A program made the translations under genes and the position numbers. Below, piece after piece: positions 23,543 through 35,838 of a DNA stretch of 64,000 bases. The stretch is from Lantana camara (taxonomy: Eukaryota; Streptophyta; Magnoliopsida; Lamiales; Verbenaceae): contig CM074856.1 in assembly GCA_037501455.1 (NCBI GenBank), positions 89,974,001 to 90,038,000 on the forward strand. Direction: 5' to 3'. The notes under the pieces are model-generated. The model saw only the letters and a list, made by a program, of their open reading frames with translations. It was not told where the DNA came from and made no database searches. The first letter of the stretch is position 1, and every line of letters begins with the position of its first letter.

Positions 23543-23550
23543 CTTAAGGA

Positions 23551-26500
23551 TGTAGCACCCCGCACATGAGGCACCACATCCCCCGCACTAAGGCTCAACA
23601 CGAGTAACGAAATAGTAAATCCGCACCCGTATCAAACCCTAGCGAACGGGAGACAAACATAAAAACCTTCCTAAGCTAGGCGGAACTAGACCCTGCAATG
23701 ATAACCAAATCACAATATATAATGCATGGCAAAGCCCAAGTACAAACATACAAACCATAAACGGAATTTGGGCTCTTCAGGCCTCTTTTAAAACATAACA
23801 AAACCCAGTAAAAGCAATTCAATAACGATTACATAAATATTCAAGTCCAAGATACTGCAGAATCGAATCAAACATAAATCCAATACATGAATGAGTGTAG
23901 GGACTCTCCTAACCTAACTCGACCCACTTAAAGACTCCAAACACCTCCGCCTAGCTCGAAACTCCAAAGCCAAACCTGCACACTAAAGTGTTGGGGAGGG
24001 AGAGGGTCAGTCTCTAGAAGACTGAGTGAGCAGGAGCGATATATATATAAAAACATGCACATGCAAGTCATAAATTCCGAACAAGGTTTTATTTGAAATT
24101 AGTTCCTAAAAGGGCAAGAGAATGATTAATCAATGCTCGGATTTTATGACTACTCATATTAATTCATTACATTCATAAATCATACATAAACATAAGGCTT
24201 GGCGAGTGAGCGTGCACAATCTCTAACCAAACTCCGACCGTGTATGACAAATATCATTAATAAGTTGATTAGGTGTTCATGCGATATATCATAATACATG
24301 CAGACCATAAATCATATCATAAATATATTCGTTTGGGCAATCCGTGTCCCGGCTTTCCCGCACGGTGCATAATCATATCATAACATATACATAAGCATAA
24401 GCATAAATCATAACCAACCTTCTTCCTCCGGGTGGTGGACGGGCTTGCAAGACCCGGCCACCGGTTCATACATAGGCCAATGGGGGTACATGAATCCCCC
24501 AAAGGCACTCAGCTCCCATTCCCCGCTAAACCTCCTAGCGAGGGCCGGTATCACCGTATATAAGGTGGGACTAGTAGAAGGGATCACCGTCGGCCCTTGC
24601 CTCCCCGGATAGCCACTTGCACTAAGTCCCTGGGCCCGTGAACATATCATATTTGCATAATCTCGCCAAAACATTTGCTTTCATACTTAGGATACATACT
24701 ATAAGAAAACATACCTTACCGTGCAACTCGGCATATGCTATACACGTACCTCTCCGTGTCATCCTAATCCGTAGCTAGCATGAAGACACACGGTTTGGAG
24801 CATAGCCTCGTTGCAAAACCATTTTTAAGCTTATATACGCTCATACATATAATTCAGAAGAATTTACTCGATAACTTCATTTGAAAACCATATATATATA
24901 ATCATAAGGTTTTGGCCAAAGCTTTTCACATAAGGGTTGTAGGGTTTGTTACATAGCTAAAATAAAACCACCCTCACCTGAACCGTGACGAAACAAGGAA
25001 CGAGTTACCAAATGCCCGAAGGATCAAGATCTCTCCACCCTGGAGATAAGCTGTACAAAAGACAACATGACGTGTTCCTGAGACTCAAGACTCTAAATGA
25101 ACCATATATGACGCACGGGAATGCTCAAGCATGATATGAAGGCATAAAGATCATATTAAGTCATTCACTCATTCATTCATTTTCATTCAAAATCATCAAT
25201 TCATATCTCCAATCAAATTAATTCAAGAATTCAAATAGGAGCATAGAACATATTCAAGCTCACCCATAATGCTACCACATACTTCATATTACATAAGATA
25301 GCATATTTCCAAGGTTTGACAACAAGAAGGAAGCATATGAAATAGAAAATGAATTACGCGATTCATAAACGACATACAAACACACATAAACGGCAATAAG
25401 CAAAAGCATGCCTAAAACTCATCCAAATGCCATGAAATTACACCATAAAGCTCCCAACATATAGAAAAACAAGTTCATAGTTCAACACAAAAGGAGATAA
25501 AGTCATTCAAGAGGTGAAACAAATCAAAAACCGAAAAGCGAGCAACACGGACTGCGCAGGGGAAGGGACACGGGGGTGTCACCCTCCTTAGCCAAACTGA
25601 GCCACGACCGTGGCTCAGTACAGAGCTGCCCAGAAGGTTTGACACGCCCGTGTCTCACACTTATGTGTAAATGAGACACGGGGGTGTCACGGTACAGAAC
25701 TAAACCACACACAAAGTTTTACCGGTAAAACTGAACCCATACCAAATCAATCCAAAAGCATACCAAATCAACTCCAAATTCTATGAAACTTAATATACAA
25801 CATATTTAGCATGTTAGGAACATTTTTCATTTAGATTTAAAAGGCTAAATCACACGTTAAGATCATCTAAATCATGCGAAAAAACTGGGTCGCCAAAATC
25901 GCACATAAGAGCCCTATTGTTTCTATCAGCCATGATCAAGTACTTAGGGGTTGAATTTGGATCTGAAATCTTGGGGAATGCATGCTAAAATACTAAACAA
26001 CTAATATACATCATATATATGCAAAATGGCACAATTTAAAGCACATTAGGGTGACCAACAACCACACAATTGCAACAGCAACAATTCTGTCAAAGATCAT
26101 GCATAAGAACAGGCCATGTCTTTCGGTTTTGAGGCTTCAAATGGAACCAAATACTTAAAACATGAATGTTAACATATAGAACAATGAGTTTACATAATAT
26201 CCATGCAATTTCACATGAAAAGAAGATCATTTGGTCAAGCAACAAAGCAAAATGAACAGCAGCAGTCCGGAAAACAGGGGAAGCAGTTTGATCATCAAGT
26301 TTGGAGCTCCATATCTCATAATTTCATCAAAGGGTCAAGAGATAAAATCCTCCTAATATCATATACTATCAGTTAGGAAATAAATAGGTCAAGAAACAAG
26401 CTCATATGATCATGTATAAGCAAGGAAATCAGCTACACAAGCAAATAGGTCACAAGAGCAAAAATCCCTAAAAGTTCATATCAAACTCATCCCTCAAACC

Positions 26501-27510
26501 CTAACCAAATCTGATCCAAATCATGTATTAAATAGATGAAATCAAGCATAATAGAGTAGAGAAGACATAAATATTCATACCTTGAAGATTAGAAGAAGAA
26601 GGGAGGTGATTTGAGCTCCAAAATCACAAGAATGGCCAAGGTTTTCTATCCTTTCTTCTCTCTTTCTCTCTCGATCAGTTCCAGCTGCAAGGGGAGATGT
26701 TTGGCTCGGTTTTCAGAGTTAAAGGGGTAGGAGAAAGGCTAAACCCAAGGTACAAAAGTCATGGTTAAGGTATGGTTAGGTTAGGTTAAGTAAAAAGGGT
26801 CCCACCATGAAGACTAGTCAACAAAAGGAGTTCTTCTTGCACGAGTTGTCCGTTACGGTTGGATTTCGGAGGTCTTAATGATCTCAAAAAGGTATGAGGC
26901 TCATTCCATTGTCTCCGAATCGTCGATACGAAGGCAACGGAGGTGTCGGAATTCGAATCCGAATTCCCGAGCTCAAGATATCACGCACGGAACCAAGGGT
27001 GCGCTAATTGCTCGTTAGCCCCCGATTTGGTTCCACAATCAAAATTAAATTCGTTAACGCGTCAAATGAATCGGAAAACATAAACCGAGCATATAGGCAT
27101 GTTCATAACACACATATTTACGACATACTAAATTTCCATAACATTCCGATATCATTACATATATGAACGAAGCACAAATAGAACACTCATGTGTATGAAC
27201 GAATTCATATTGTTATAAATGAATTACTAAAACTTAAATTCCATATTAATTAAATTAAAACCAACTAATAACATGTTGAAATTAATTAACGAAATTACCG
27301 AAATAGTTAAGGTAACACGAAACCTTAATTAAGAAATTAAACACTAAATATCAAAGTAAAATAAAATGAATTAATTAAAATAACCATAGTCTATAGTTTA
27401 AATCAAATATAAACATTTATAAACAATTAATCATATAAATAAATAATTAAATCGCGCAATTTATAAACAAATACGCCACATTATTATAATTGAAAAACTG
27501 GGGCGTTACA
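23551..27510 (-). repeat. LARD-B 5' LTR (3960 bp, intact)
   Basis: On the plus strand it runs from TGTAGCACCCCGC to GGGGCGTTACA, with termini matching the LARD-A LTRs. It contains the GC-rich palindrome cluster at about 25567-25692 and the uninterrupted Copia-1 target site near 27255. It directly abuts B1 LTR sequence at 27511, so LARD-B inserted into B1. Confidence 0.93.
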
Positions 27511-30500
27511 GAGGGGGCTAACGCACACCCACAATATATATATATAAGGAGCATAGCACAGAATAAAAAGGATGGACTCATGAACCGGGGATAGGTGTTA
27601 CATGCCAAAACGTTTTGAAAGAACCCGAATAAGATATAGATATAAGTTTAGAAACCATTTCCAGAAAGACTCTATCCCGATTCATAATTCCATAACATAA
27701 CATAATCAACTGCTCGGCGAGTACGAGCTTCCCATCTTTACTCCTCAGAACATAAATCACAATCAATCCAACCGCTACACCAATGATGGAGGGGATGTAC
27801 AGTCCCCAAAACCATCTAGAACATACACACCCTCAAGGGGTAGCGAACCCACAAGAGTCCTTCCCGGCCTTAGCCGAAGGCTCAAGATACCACGTCTCCC
27901 TCATCACCCTAAGGTCGCGCAATGATATCTCAAATGGAACTACGCACAGGTATATCCCCGATGGCCTTAACAGTCTCGGGGGCTCCTTACCCATAGCTCC
28001 TTGGAACTACGCACAGGTATATCCCCGACGGCCCTAACCGTCCCTGGGGCTCCTTACCCATAGCTCCTTGGGTCCACATACAAACATACATACATACAGA
28101 TGCCAATATTTCATGGCCAACTCGCTACAGAACATAACGTAACATACTTTTCAAAACAGCTTACATATGCTTTCATATCTAATTTTCCAAAACAGAGTTG
28201 TTTCACAAGGTCATAAACATATCATAGCCAACACGTACATATATAATAGATATACTCGCATGCAGGGGTTGAAATCAGCATATTAAGGCCATAGGTCGCA
28301 TAACTATACAAAATCCTAAACCTCACCTCGTGAAAGTAGAGTCTGAGAGTGTGAAGGGCCAAACACTCTAAACCTCGGGCCCACCGGCACCACCAAACTC
28401 TGTGACAAGACATACAGAAGCCCAGACTTAGACTCTATATGAACCAAACAAGACGCACGGCGTTGCTCAACATGATCGTGGTTATGCAAAAGTGTTCATG
28501 TTGTGCTTGGATAAGGTGTCGTGGTCATTCAAGGCATATCAATGCTCAACAAGGTCATATTTACAAGCAACCGACACGTAATTCCATATCCAAAGATGCA
28601 AGATCAATTTAGGAAGTCAATGTATTCACAAAATGCATATTAAATCATCCAATGTCACAGGGTTCAATTATAATATTAGAATTAAGCATCAAGTTCATGT
28701 CGAGTTATAAAGTGCATAAGTAAGAGCAACTTGATCATATAAACATACAAAGTTGTTGTACGTAGATGACATGCTTGATACAAATAAAGAGTGCATTTAA
28801 TTCACTTAAGATCATACTTTACAACTTCACAACTTGTTTGGTACACAAGCTCAAGTCACATTCATAGTTTCATAAATATTACACTTACATCCCCTTAGTA
28901 GATTACTAAGCATAATTGTTCGTTTAAAGTGTTTATACAATTTATTCAACTACGAATTAATTACTTACAAAGGATGACAATTATCAATTTATCGTAATTC
29001 ATAATATACCATTTTCGAGTAGTAAGACTAAAACAAGATATTACAATTCTAACTCCTATCATGCATAAAGTCTCAAGTTGCTCAAGCATTTTTCATGTAT
29101 CTCAATTTAATATTGGAAACACAATTTACAACAAACATAACATTGAGAACGTCTCAAATCCATATAGAGAAATCACAACATGTTCGTTCTTCTAAAATAT
29201 CATTCAAGTTCATTTAGTCACATAAAAGATTAGTTTCTAGATATTACACTAACACCCCTTCATATCTAAACACATAGTACAAATTCATCACATCGGGATT
29301 CTAATTGTAAATCGAAACATTCATGCATATCACAATCCATTCAATACATGTTTTCATATACGATTGGAATACATCTCGATCAACAAACCAACAATAACCA
29401 ATTTATTTGCACTTAAAACAATTAATTCAAACAACCACAATTATGCAAAATAATTCGTAATAAATAGATCGAGTGTCCGATTAACGAACAGAAAGTGGCG
29501 TTGAACTCACCACAACGAGACGAACATTCTGACCAAACGCCGCCGGAACGCCACCAATGTAGCTACCGGAATTTGGCCGGACCGCCGACGGGCCGCCGTC
29601 AAAAGTCGCCGGAAAAATCCCAAAAAATCAGTCCTGAATGAAGTCTTAGTGCCCGTTCCGAATCCTCGATCAATTTCTGGAAATTCCAAGCCGATTGTCC
29701 TAGATCTGAAATCTAAGAACACGAAAACCCTAAATCTTCAAACTCAAATTACTTCCAAACCGGTGAACCAAAATGCGATCCAAAAGAGGTGTTGTCTTAC
29801 CCATGACGAGCTCTTCGAAACCTCTAAGGTAGCTTTCCGGAAAAATCCTCGGAGCTAGTGCTGTCGTTGCACCGCCACTTTGCCGCCGCCGATCCGCCGC
29901 AAAACCACCGAATCTGTAGTCGCCTGATAACAGGTCACTAGTTCTCGTTGTTCCAAACAACTTTCGTGAAGAGCCCGAGACCAAAAGATGGCCGGAAAAG
30001 GCCCCCGTTGGCCGCCGAAGTTTCTGCCGCCGCTGCTATAGTAACTCACGCCGCCGCCGCGAGCTTTGGGCGGCGCGTGCGGCGCCGTCTATGCTACGAT
30101 GGCTGCGCCGCCGACGTCAACCGCTGCGCCGGGAAGTCCTCTTGCTGGGTCTTCGGCGCGTGTACCAAGGAAGTGGCCGGAAAACGCCGCGAAATGCCGG
30201 CGAAGTGGCGGCGGTCTGACAGCTCCGCCGCTGCTACTGAAATCCAGCCATAACTCCACCACCGTTCGTCGTTAGGCCGTGAAATTGGTACACTTACATC
30301 GGTCTCACCCAGATAATCGAAATGGACTATTCGTTTGTTGAATTCCGTCGAGAAACGATTGAGTTATGGGCTCGTAACCGAAGCCGCGATAGTAACCCGC
30401 GGGAGAGAGAAAGTGGGAGAGGAGAGAGAGAGAGAGAAAAGGGATTGGGAGAAATGTGTCTTGTGCACAAGCTATATACAACCGGGTATCCTTATCATGT

Positions 30501-30990
30501 AGCAAAGATAAATATCGAGTACAATTAATCGTAAATAAAATTGGTAAAGTTACGAATAAACATTCAAGCTCCGAATTAATTTTACAAATAAAAGTGAAAT
30601 AGAGATTTATCAATTAGAGTTTAATTCAATTTAATTTTAGAAACTTTTCGTATAATTTAGCGGCACTTTGTAAACACATGATTGACAATTAATCTCAAGG
30701 AATTCAAGTAAACCAAAATTAAACAAGTTAAGTAACATGATGGATTTAAAATCAACTTGACAATTATTTCATGGAATAAATTTGAATTAAATCAAATTAG
30801 ATAGTTAGGGTTAAATATGCGCGTAATTAATCAAGTTGCAATTAATCTTAGAATAATTCGAATGAACACATATTAAATTGGATTTACATTAAATCATATA
30901 ATTCAAGAACTCTTAAATTAAACACACATAAGTGTAGAGACTTACTTGTTGATGTCGTAAGAACGCCCTTCGAGAAAACGGGGCGTCACA
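27511..30990 (-). repeat. B1: partial minus-strand Gypsy-type LTR
   Basis: It ends on the plus strand in GGGGCGTCACA (minus-strand LTR start TGTGACGCCCC) at 30990 and is cut on the left by LARD-B. It is related to B2 and B3: the segment at about 29700-29855 is the reverse complement of 30991-31145. It carries a GC-rich, CCGCCG-rich block (29500-30280), a GA tract (30404-30440) and a 67-bp tandem duplication (27936-28069). No coding signature is seen; the short frames in the GC block are compositional. Confidence 0.75.
27936..28069. repeat. 67-bp tandem duplication in B1
   Basis: Two direct copies begin GGAACTACGCACAGG at 27936 and 28003 and differ at only a few positions. Confidence 0.9.
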
Positions 30991-33745
30991 GCGCTAGCTC
31001 TGAGGATTTTTCCGGCGAGCTACGTTAGGGCTTTCGAAGAGCTCGTCACGGGTAAGACAATGCCTTTTGCGGATCGCATTTTGGTTCACCGGTTTGGAAG
31101 TAATTTAAGTTTGAAGATTTTAGAGTTTTCGTATTGTTGGATCTGAAATTGGTGATGATTGGCTTGGATTTTCCAGAAATTGATCGAGGATTTGGAATGG
31201 GCACGAGGAATCCTTGCACGGGTGATTTTTCGGGATTTTTCCGGCACGTTCCGGCGGCGGCCGGCCACTGTTCCGGCAGATCCGGAGGCGGTGCTCGGGC
31301 GACCTTCGGACAGCTTGTCCGCTTCGTCGTGGTGAGTCCAACGCCACTTTCCGTTCGTCAATCGGACACTCGGTTTATTTTCTACGTATTTATTTATGTA
31401 ATTGGGACATATTTGAATTAATTGTTTAAATGCGAATTAATTGTTATATGTTTGAATTGTCGGTCGAAATGTACTCCTATGTGTATGAAATCATGTATGA
31501 TATGAAATGTGATAAGTATGGACTTTGTAATTTGTAAATTGAATCCCGATTTATTGAATTTATGCTAATTGATTAGATTAAAGGGGGTGTTTGTGTAATT
31601 TTGAAACAGGATGAATTTGTTTGATTTGATTAGTTCAACCTTGCTAACTGAATCCATTTTGTTACATATGATTTGGGCGTGCCACGTAGGAATTATATGA
31701 ACTTAGTATGATTGGGATTTGATATGTAACCTCGTGAGATTTATATAAAATTCGAAGCATGCTATTACGATTTGTTTAGCTTTGTAATGCGTGCAAATTT
31801 GTATGAAATGTAATATGTGAACTTGCGTGATTTGAATTAATTGAACTTTAATTTGTCACTTGGTAAATAAATATGTTAATCTCGATATGTTAAAGAAATT
31901 ATTATGTCTAACATTGAAACTTTGAATTAAGGTTTAATCACGTAAATTGGAATTTAATCTATTATGTAATATTTGTGAATTTGTTATGCATCGGAAAATT
32001 ATATGAGAACTTGAATAATTATGTGACTTAGTTGGAAGTTGCTTATGACCTCGTGGATTGAAATGAATTTGTAGCATGTTATTACATGATTTATTTGGCC
32101 TTGTAATACGTGCAAGTTTATGAAATGTTATATGTGAATTTGATTTGATTGCTTTGTAAATGTGTAATGTATGAATTGATATGAGATAATCTGATTGCAT
32201 TTGCCTTGCGTCTCTGTGTAGTTGTCTGTCTGAGTCTGAGCTTTGTGGTCTGTTTTGTGTGTTCAGTGGATCAGGTGCACCCGGGGTGGTATCAAGTGAG
32301 TCGTGCAGGTTCCGGGGTGAACTATTTGCTGTGTCTTCGGCTGTGTTTGGTTCCTGGTGAGGTTAGGATATAGTTATACCCTATTGTAATGTGCCGGTTT
32401 TCGTATGCATGTGACTTATAAGCCTTTATGTATATGTAGATATGTATAAGATACGTATTTTGTTGGCTTTGCTATCAGTTTGAAAGTATGAAGCTATGTA
32501 TAAGCCTATGTACGCTTAGCTTTGATTTCGTTATGATTTCGAGGTCATTCTGCGTGATATGTACGTACCATATGATAAGTACGATATGCATGAGATATGT
32601 CTGTCTGTCTGTCTATCTGTTGCGGGTTAAGCTTCCAATTTCCGTGATCTGTGTAAGTGTGGGGCCCCAGTTTCCGTGTAAGGGATGTACCGGAACCCAC
32701 CTGAGGAAGTGGGGGATGGAGTCCGAGGGTTTGAGCAGCAGTGAGTACTCCCCTCTTCCGCTTTAGGCTAGGGTCGCGTAACCCTTCCATCACACCTATC
32801 TGGTATGTTTTGTTTTGTTTTGTTTTGTTTTGTTTTGTCTGCTTGTGTGCTCGTACCCGCCGAGTTTCGTTATGTCTGTCGGTTATAAGTTCGTGAAACG
32901 GGGATAGATTCTTAAGTAAGATAAAAATTGGATTTGCTACTAACCTAATAAGCTATGTTCCAATATGTGTGCTAAGTCTGCTTGGGTCTGTGCGTATGTT
33001 TTGAGTTTTGTATAAGCTAAGTTTTGTTAGTTCTATTTTGATAAGTCACCCTACATATATATTATCACGGGAAACTGTTTTGGCGTGCAAAAACTAACCC
33101 CGGGTTCACGAACGTTACTTTTACTATGTGATGTGCTCTATATATATGTAGGTGTGTGTGGGTAGCCCCTCGCTCAGTCTTTGGACTGACCCCTCCCCTT
33201 TTATGTTTTTAGTTCGTAGGCTTTGCTTTGGAGGTTGTTGGAGTTCGAGCTAGGCGGCTGTGTGTCGGGTCTGTCGAGTCTGTGACTGTCTGTTTAAGTT
33301 TGTTAAGTTCTGGCTCTGGTTTATGATTTGTAAATGTTATATAAGATACGTTTGTGCAGGTTTGCATTTATGATTTGAATGTATGCAATTCGGGACAGGT
33401 TAGGACAGGTTTGCCGCATTAGTCGAACCCGTTTTGATGTCTAATTATTCGGGACAGGTTAGGACAGGTTTGCTGAATTAGTTGAACCCGTATATTTGAT
33501 TCTAATGTATGTACTGCGTTACGTGCTTGGTGTGCAAAAGTTTTTGTAAGTTGGCATCTCGTACTACTTTCGCTGTCATGCTTCACATATTTTCTTTCGT
33601 ACAGGGTTAGGTACTGCCTAGCTAGTGTGTGCGTTTTTGTTTGTCACCCGTTCGCTGTGACTTGGTGCGTGTGCGGACTCTCCATTTCGTACACGTGTCG
33701 GGTCATAGTGCGGGGGATGTGGCACCTCACGTGCGGGGTGTTACA
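30991..33745 (+). repeat. B2: partial plus-strand LTR of the B family
   Basis: It ends GTGCGGGGTGTTACA at 33745, the same terminal sequence type as the LARD LTRs, but begins at 30991 in mid-LTR sequence. Its start is cut by B1. It contains GTCTGTCT repeats near 32599, a (GTTTT)n tract at 32807-32838 and a roughly 61-bp duplication near 33387-33500 (TTCGGGACAGGTTAGGACAGG twice). No protein is recognisable. Confidence 0.75.
32807..32838. repeat. (GTTTT)n microsatellite
   Basis: About six perfect GTTTT units lie within B2. Confidence 0.9.
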
Positions 33746-33930
33746 GCACCTGTACCAACGGAGCACATAAAACACAACATAGGGCTCAGACTCAGACTCA
33801 GGCAACCACACAGAGACGTACGGCAATGCTCAAACACTTAAAAGATGCAATCACGTAGGCAAGGTTCAAATTCATATTAATTACGTGCAAAATAAAATAT
33901 CACATAGTTTAACATATTCATAAAACACCT
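33746..33930 (-). repeat. B3: minus-strand LTR fragment, left of Tat element
   Basis: It is similar to B1 near 28337-28500 (shared CAGACT and ACGCACGGC-type stretches followed by ATGCTCAA). It ends with CACCT, the target duplication of the Tat element; the LTR resumes at 61579. Confidence 0.65.
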
Positions 33931-35106
33931 TGTAGACGAATTAATTTTCGTCGAATTAAAATGCGACACGTAAAATTAAATATTAATTATCAAATTCAAT
34001 TCTCTTTATTTAATATTTTTTGGATTGTTGGTAAATTAAAATCCATAAAATATTTAAATAAATTGATTTAATTGATAATTTTAATATTTATTTTGTCATC
34101 AAATCAAGTATTGACATGTGTCAAAATTGAGGTGTTCCGGCCAATCAAATCAAGCCTTGCAGTTCAAATGGTGATGACCAATCAAATGATGACACGTGGC
34201 ATATCTCAACACGTGGACCAATCAAGTCAAGACATGTGTTATTTATTTATTTTCTTTAATATAAATTCATATTAAAGTAGTAAATAAATAAATAAATTTG
34301 ATATTATCCCTTTAATAAACAAATTAATTAATTAAGGGATAATTATCAAAAAAGCCCCACCCTAAGCCTATAAATAGAGGCATTCTACAACACAATTAAA
34401 ACAACTTGGAGAAGCAAAGAAGCAAGCCACAAAGCAAGGAGAAAGAAGCTCTCTGGTGTTCTTCAGCATCTTCGGTGTTCTTCGTAGAAGTCAGCATCAA
34501 CGGCATTTGATCCGGCATCAAGGCATCGAAGTGGTGTTTCGGCGTTGCTCTCCTCGAAGATCGAAGCGAGATTCAAGCGTGTTCTTCGCGTTCTTCGTGC
34601 AAATCAACCAAGTTGAAGCGTCCGATCCGCAACAAGGCGTTAAGTCCGCGAATCCGGCGTTTTTCTCAAATCAAATTCGAAGGTGCTCCTAGCGTGTTCT
34701 TCAGCGTTCTTCAAGAAAGTCAACAACCTGAGGCGTTCAATCCGCAATCAAAGCATCAAATCCAGATTTCGGCGTTGCTCCTCTACAAATTCAAATCAAA
34801 CTCAAATCAACATCAAAGGTGTTCATCGGCGCGTTCTTGGGTGTTCATCAAATCAAGGCGTTTAATTCGCGATCAAGTCTAAAGACCCGCAATTAACGTT
34901 TAAAGAAGCAAATCAAATTCAACGGAAGATCGAAGCTCCAAAGTCAACGAAGGAGTTTCAAACCTTCCGAATTTCAGCAAATTCTTGTAGGAAGAATCAG
35001 AGGAATAAATTAGAGATTGTACCCGCAAATTCAAATCAATCAATAAAATTCATTTGTGATTATTTCTCGCGTTTAATTATTTAATTAACACGGAAATTGA
35101 ATTACA
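33931..35106 (+). repeat. Tat 5' LTR (1176 bp)
   Basis: It begins TGTAGACGAATTAATT and ends GAAATTGAATTACA. It is rich in short GTTCTTC repeats in its second half (about 34450-34850); the 3' LTR has a ~22-bp expansion of these. Promoter motifs are given separately. Confidence 0.95.
34139..34376 (+). promoter_or_regulatory. Tat LTR promoter: CCAAT and G-box cluster with TATA box
   Basis: Three CCAATCAA motifs (starting at about 34140, 34178 and 34219) and two CACGTGG motifs lie in an 80-bp stretch, followed by TATAAATA at 34369-34376. The 3' LTR keeps the arrangement with TATA at 60829. Transcription probably begins near 34400. Confidence 0.7.
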
Positions 35107-35111
35107 AATTT

Positions 35112-35129
35112 TGGCACGCCCAGTGGGAC
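35112..35129 (+). other. Tat primer binding site (non-Met tRNA)
   Basis: TGGCACGCCCAGTGGGAC lies five bases after the LTR. It is not the initiator-Met type used by the other elements here. I do not assign the tRNA. Confidence 0.7.
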
Positions 35130-35175
35130 CTCTCTACCTCTCATCTCCTCCTACTCAACAAACTTGAAGCACGAA

Positions 35176-35838
35176 ATGGCCAACAAAAAGATCGTCGGTC
35201 TCGAGGCTATCATCTCCAAACTTGTTGCCGAAAGCTTCGTCGTTGTGACAAGAAGTATGTCTAAGAAAGAGCATACGTCTTCCGGGAAAGCTCGATCCCT
35301 CCGAAGCGATGGAAAGAACGTTCAACTTCTCAGCTACGAAAGTGAAGGCGAAGAAGACGACTCGGCCTCGTCCACCCCTCGTTCAAGTTCTTCAAGCTTT
35401 GTGCCCGCCATGACGACAAGTGCAACAACTATAGAAGAACAACTTGCGAATCTGACAAAGGTCATCGAGGGACTCTCCAAGCATGTTGAAGAGCAAGACT
35501 CTCGCATTTCAAAGTTGATGGACAGGGTAGACGGTGACATTGCTAGCCAAGTGAAGGGGAAGCGTTCGAATGAGCAAGAAGAGTCTCAAACTCCAACAAA
35601 AGCTCAATCAAGTGGAACTGAGAAGACTTCAGCTAAAGAATTTCAAGTTTCATCGGACGGACTTATCCCGGTAGAGCAATTGAAGGAGTTCATCATGGGG
35701 ACAATCAAAGACAAGATCGAGGGAGGCTCTAAATCATCCTTGGTCTACTCCAAGCCCTATGCCCAAAGAATCGATAACTTGAAGATGTCGATTGGTTATC
35801 AACCTCCCAAATTCCAGCAATGGCAAAGGCAATCCTAA
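35176..35838 (+). pseudogene. Tat Gag, N-terminal part
   Basis: The first ATG of the frame is 35176 (MANKKIVGLEA). The protein is charged and serine-rich (about residues 50-80), with a likely coiled-coil segment (IEEQLANLTKVIEGLSKHVEEQDSRISKLMDRV). It ends in a stop just after the conserved [15 protein letters not shown]. The Gag capsid domain continues in another frame from 35792, so a small indel near 35820 breaks the gene. Confidence 0.85.

Larger units (their letters stand above)
20559..23550 (-). mobile_element. LARD-B internal domain, non-coding
   Basis: This 2992 bp internal region of the minus-strand element has a polypurine tract at 20560-20571 and a primer site at 23531-23542. No gag or pol signature is visible. 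It corresponds in length and in the hairpin array to the LARD-A interior, showing that a fixed non-coding internal architecture is being copied. Confidence 0.85.

Noticed and set aside
29948..30275. Alanine-rich frames in B1 and similar frames in B3 (62101-62804)
   Set aside because: CCGCCG-rich composition opens several frames at once, with no conserved protein motif between copies.
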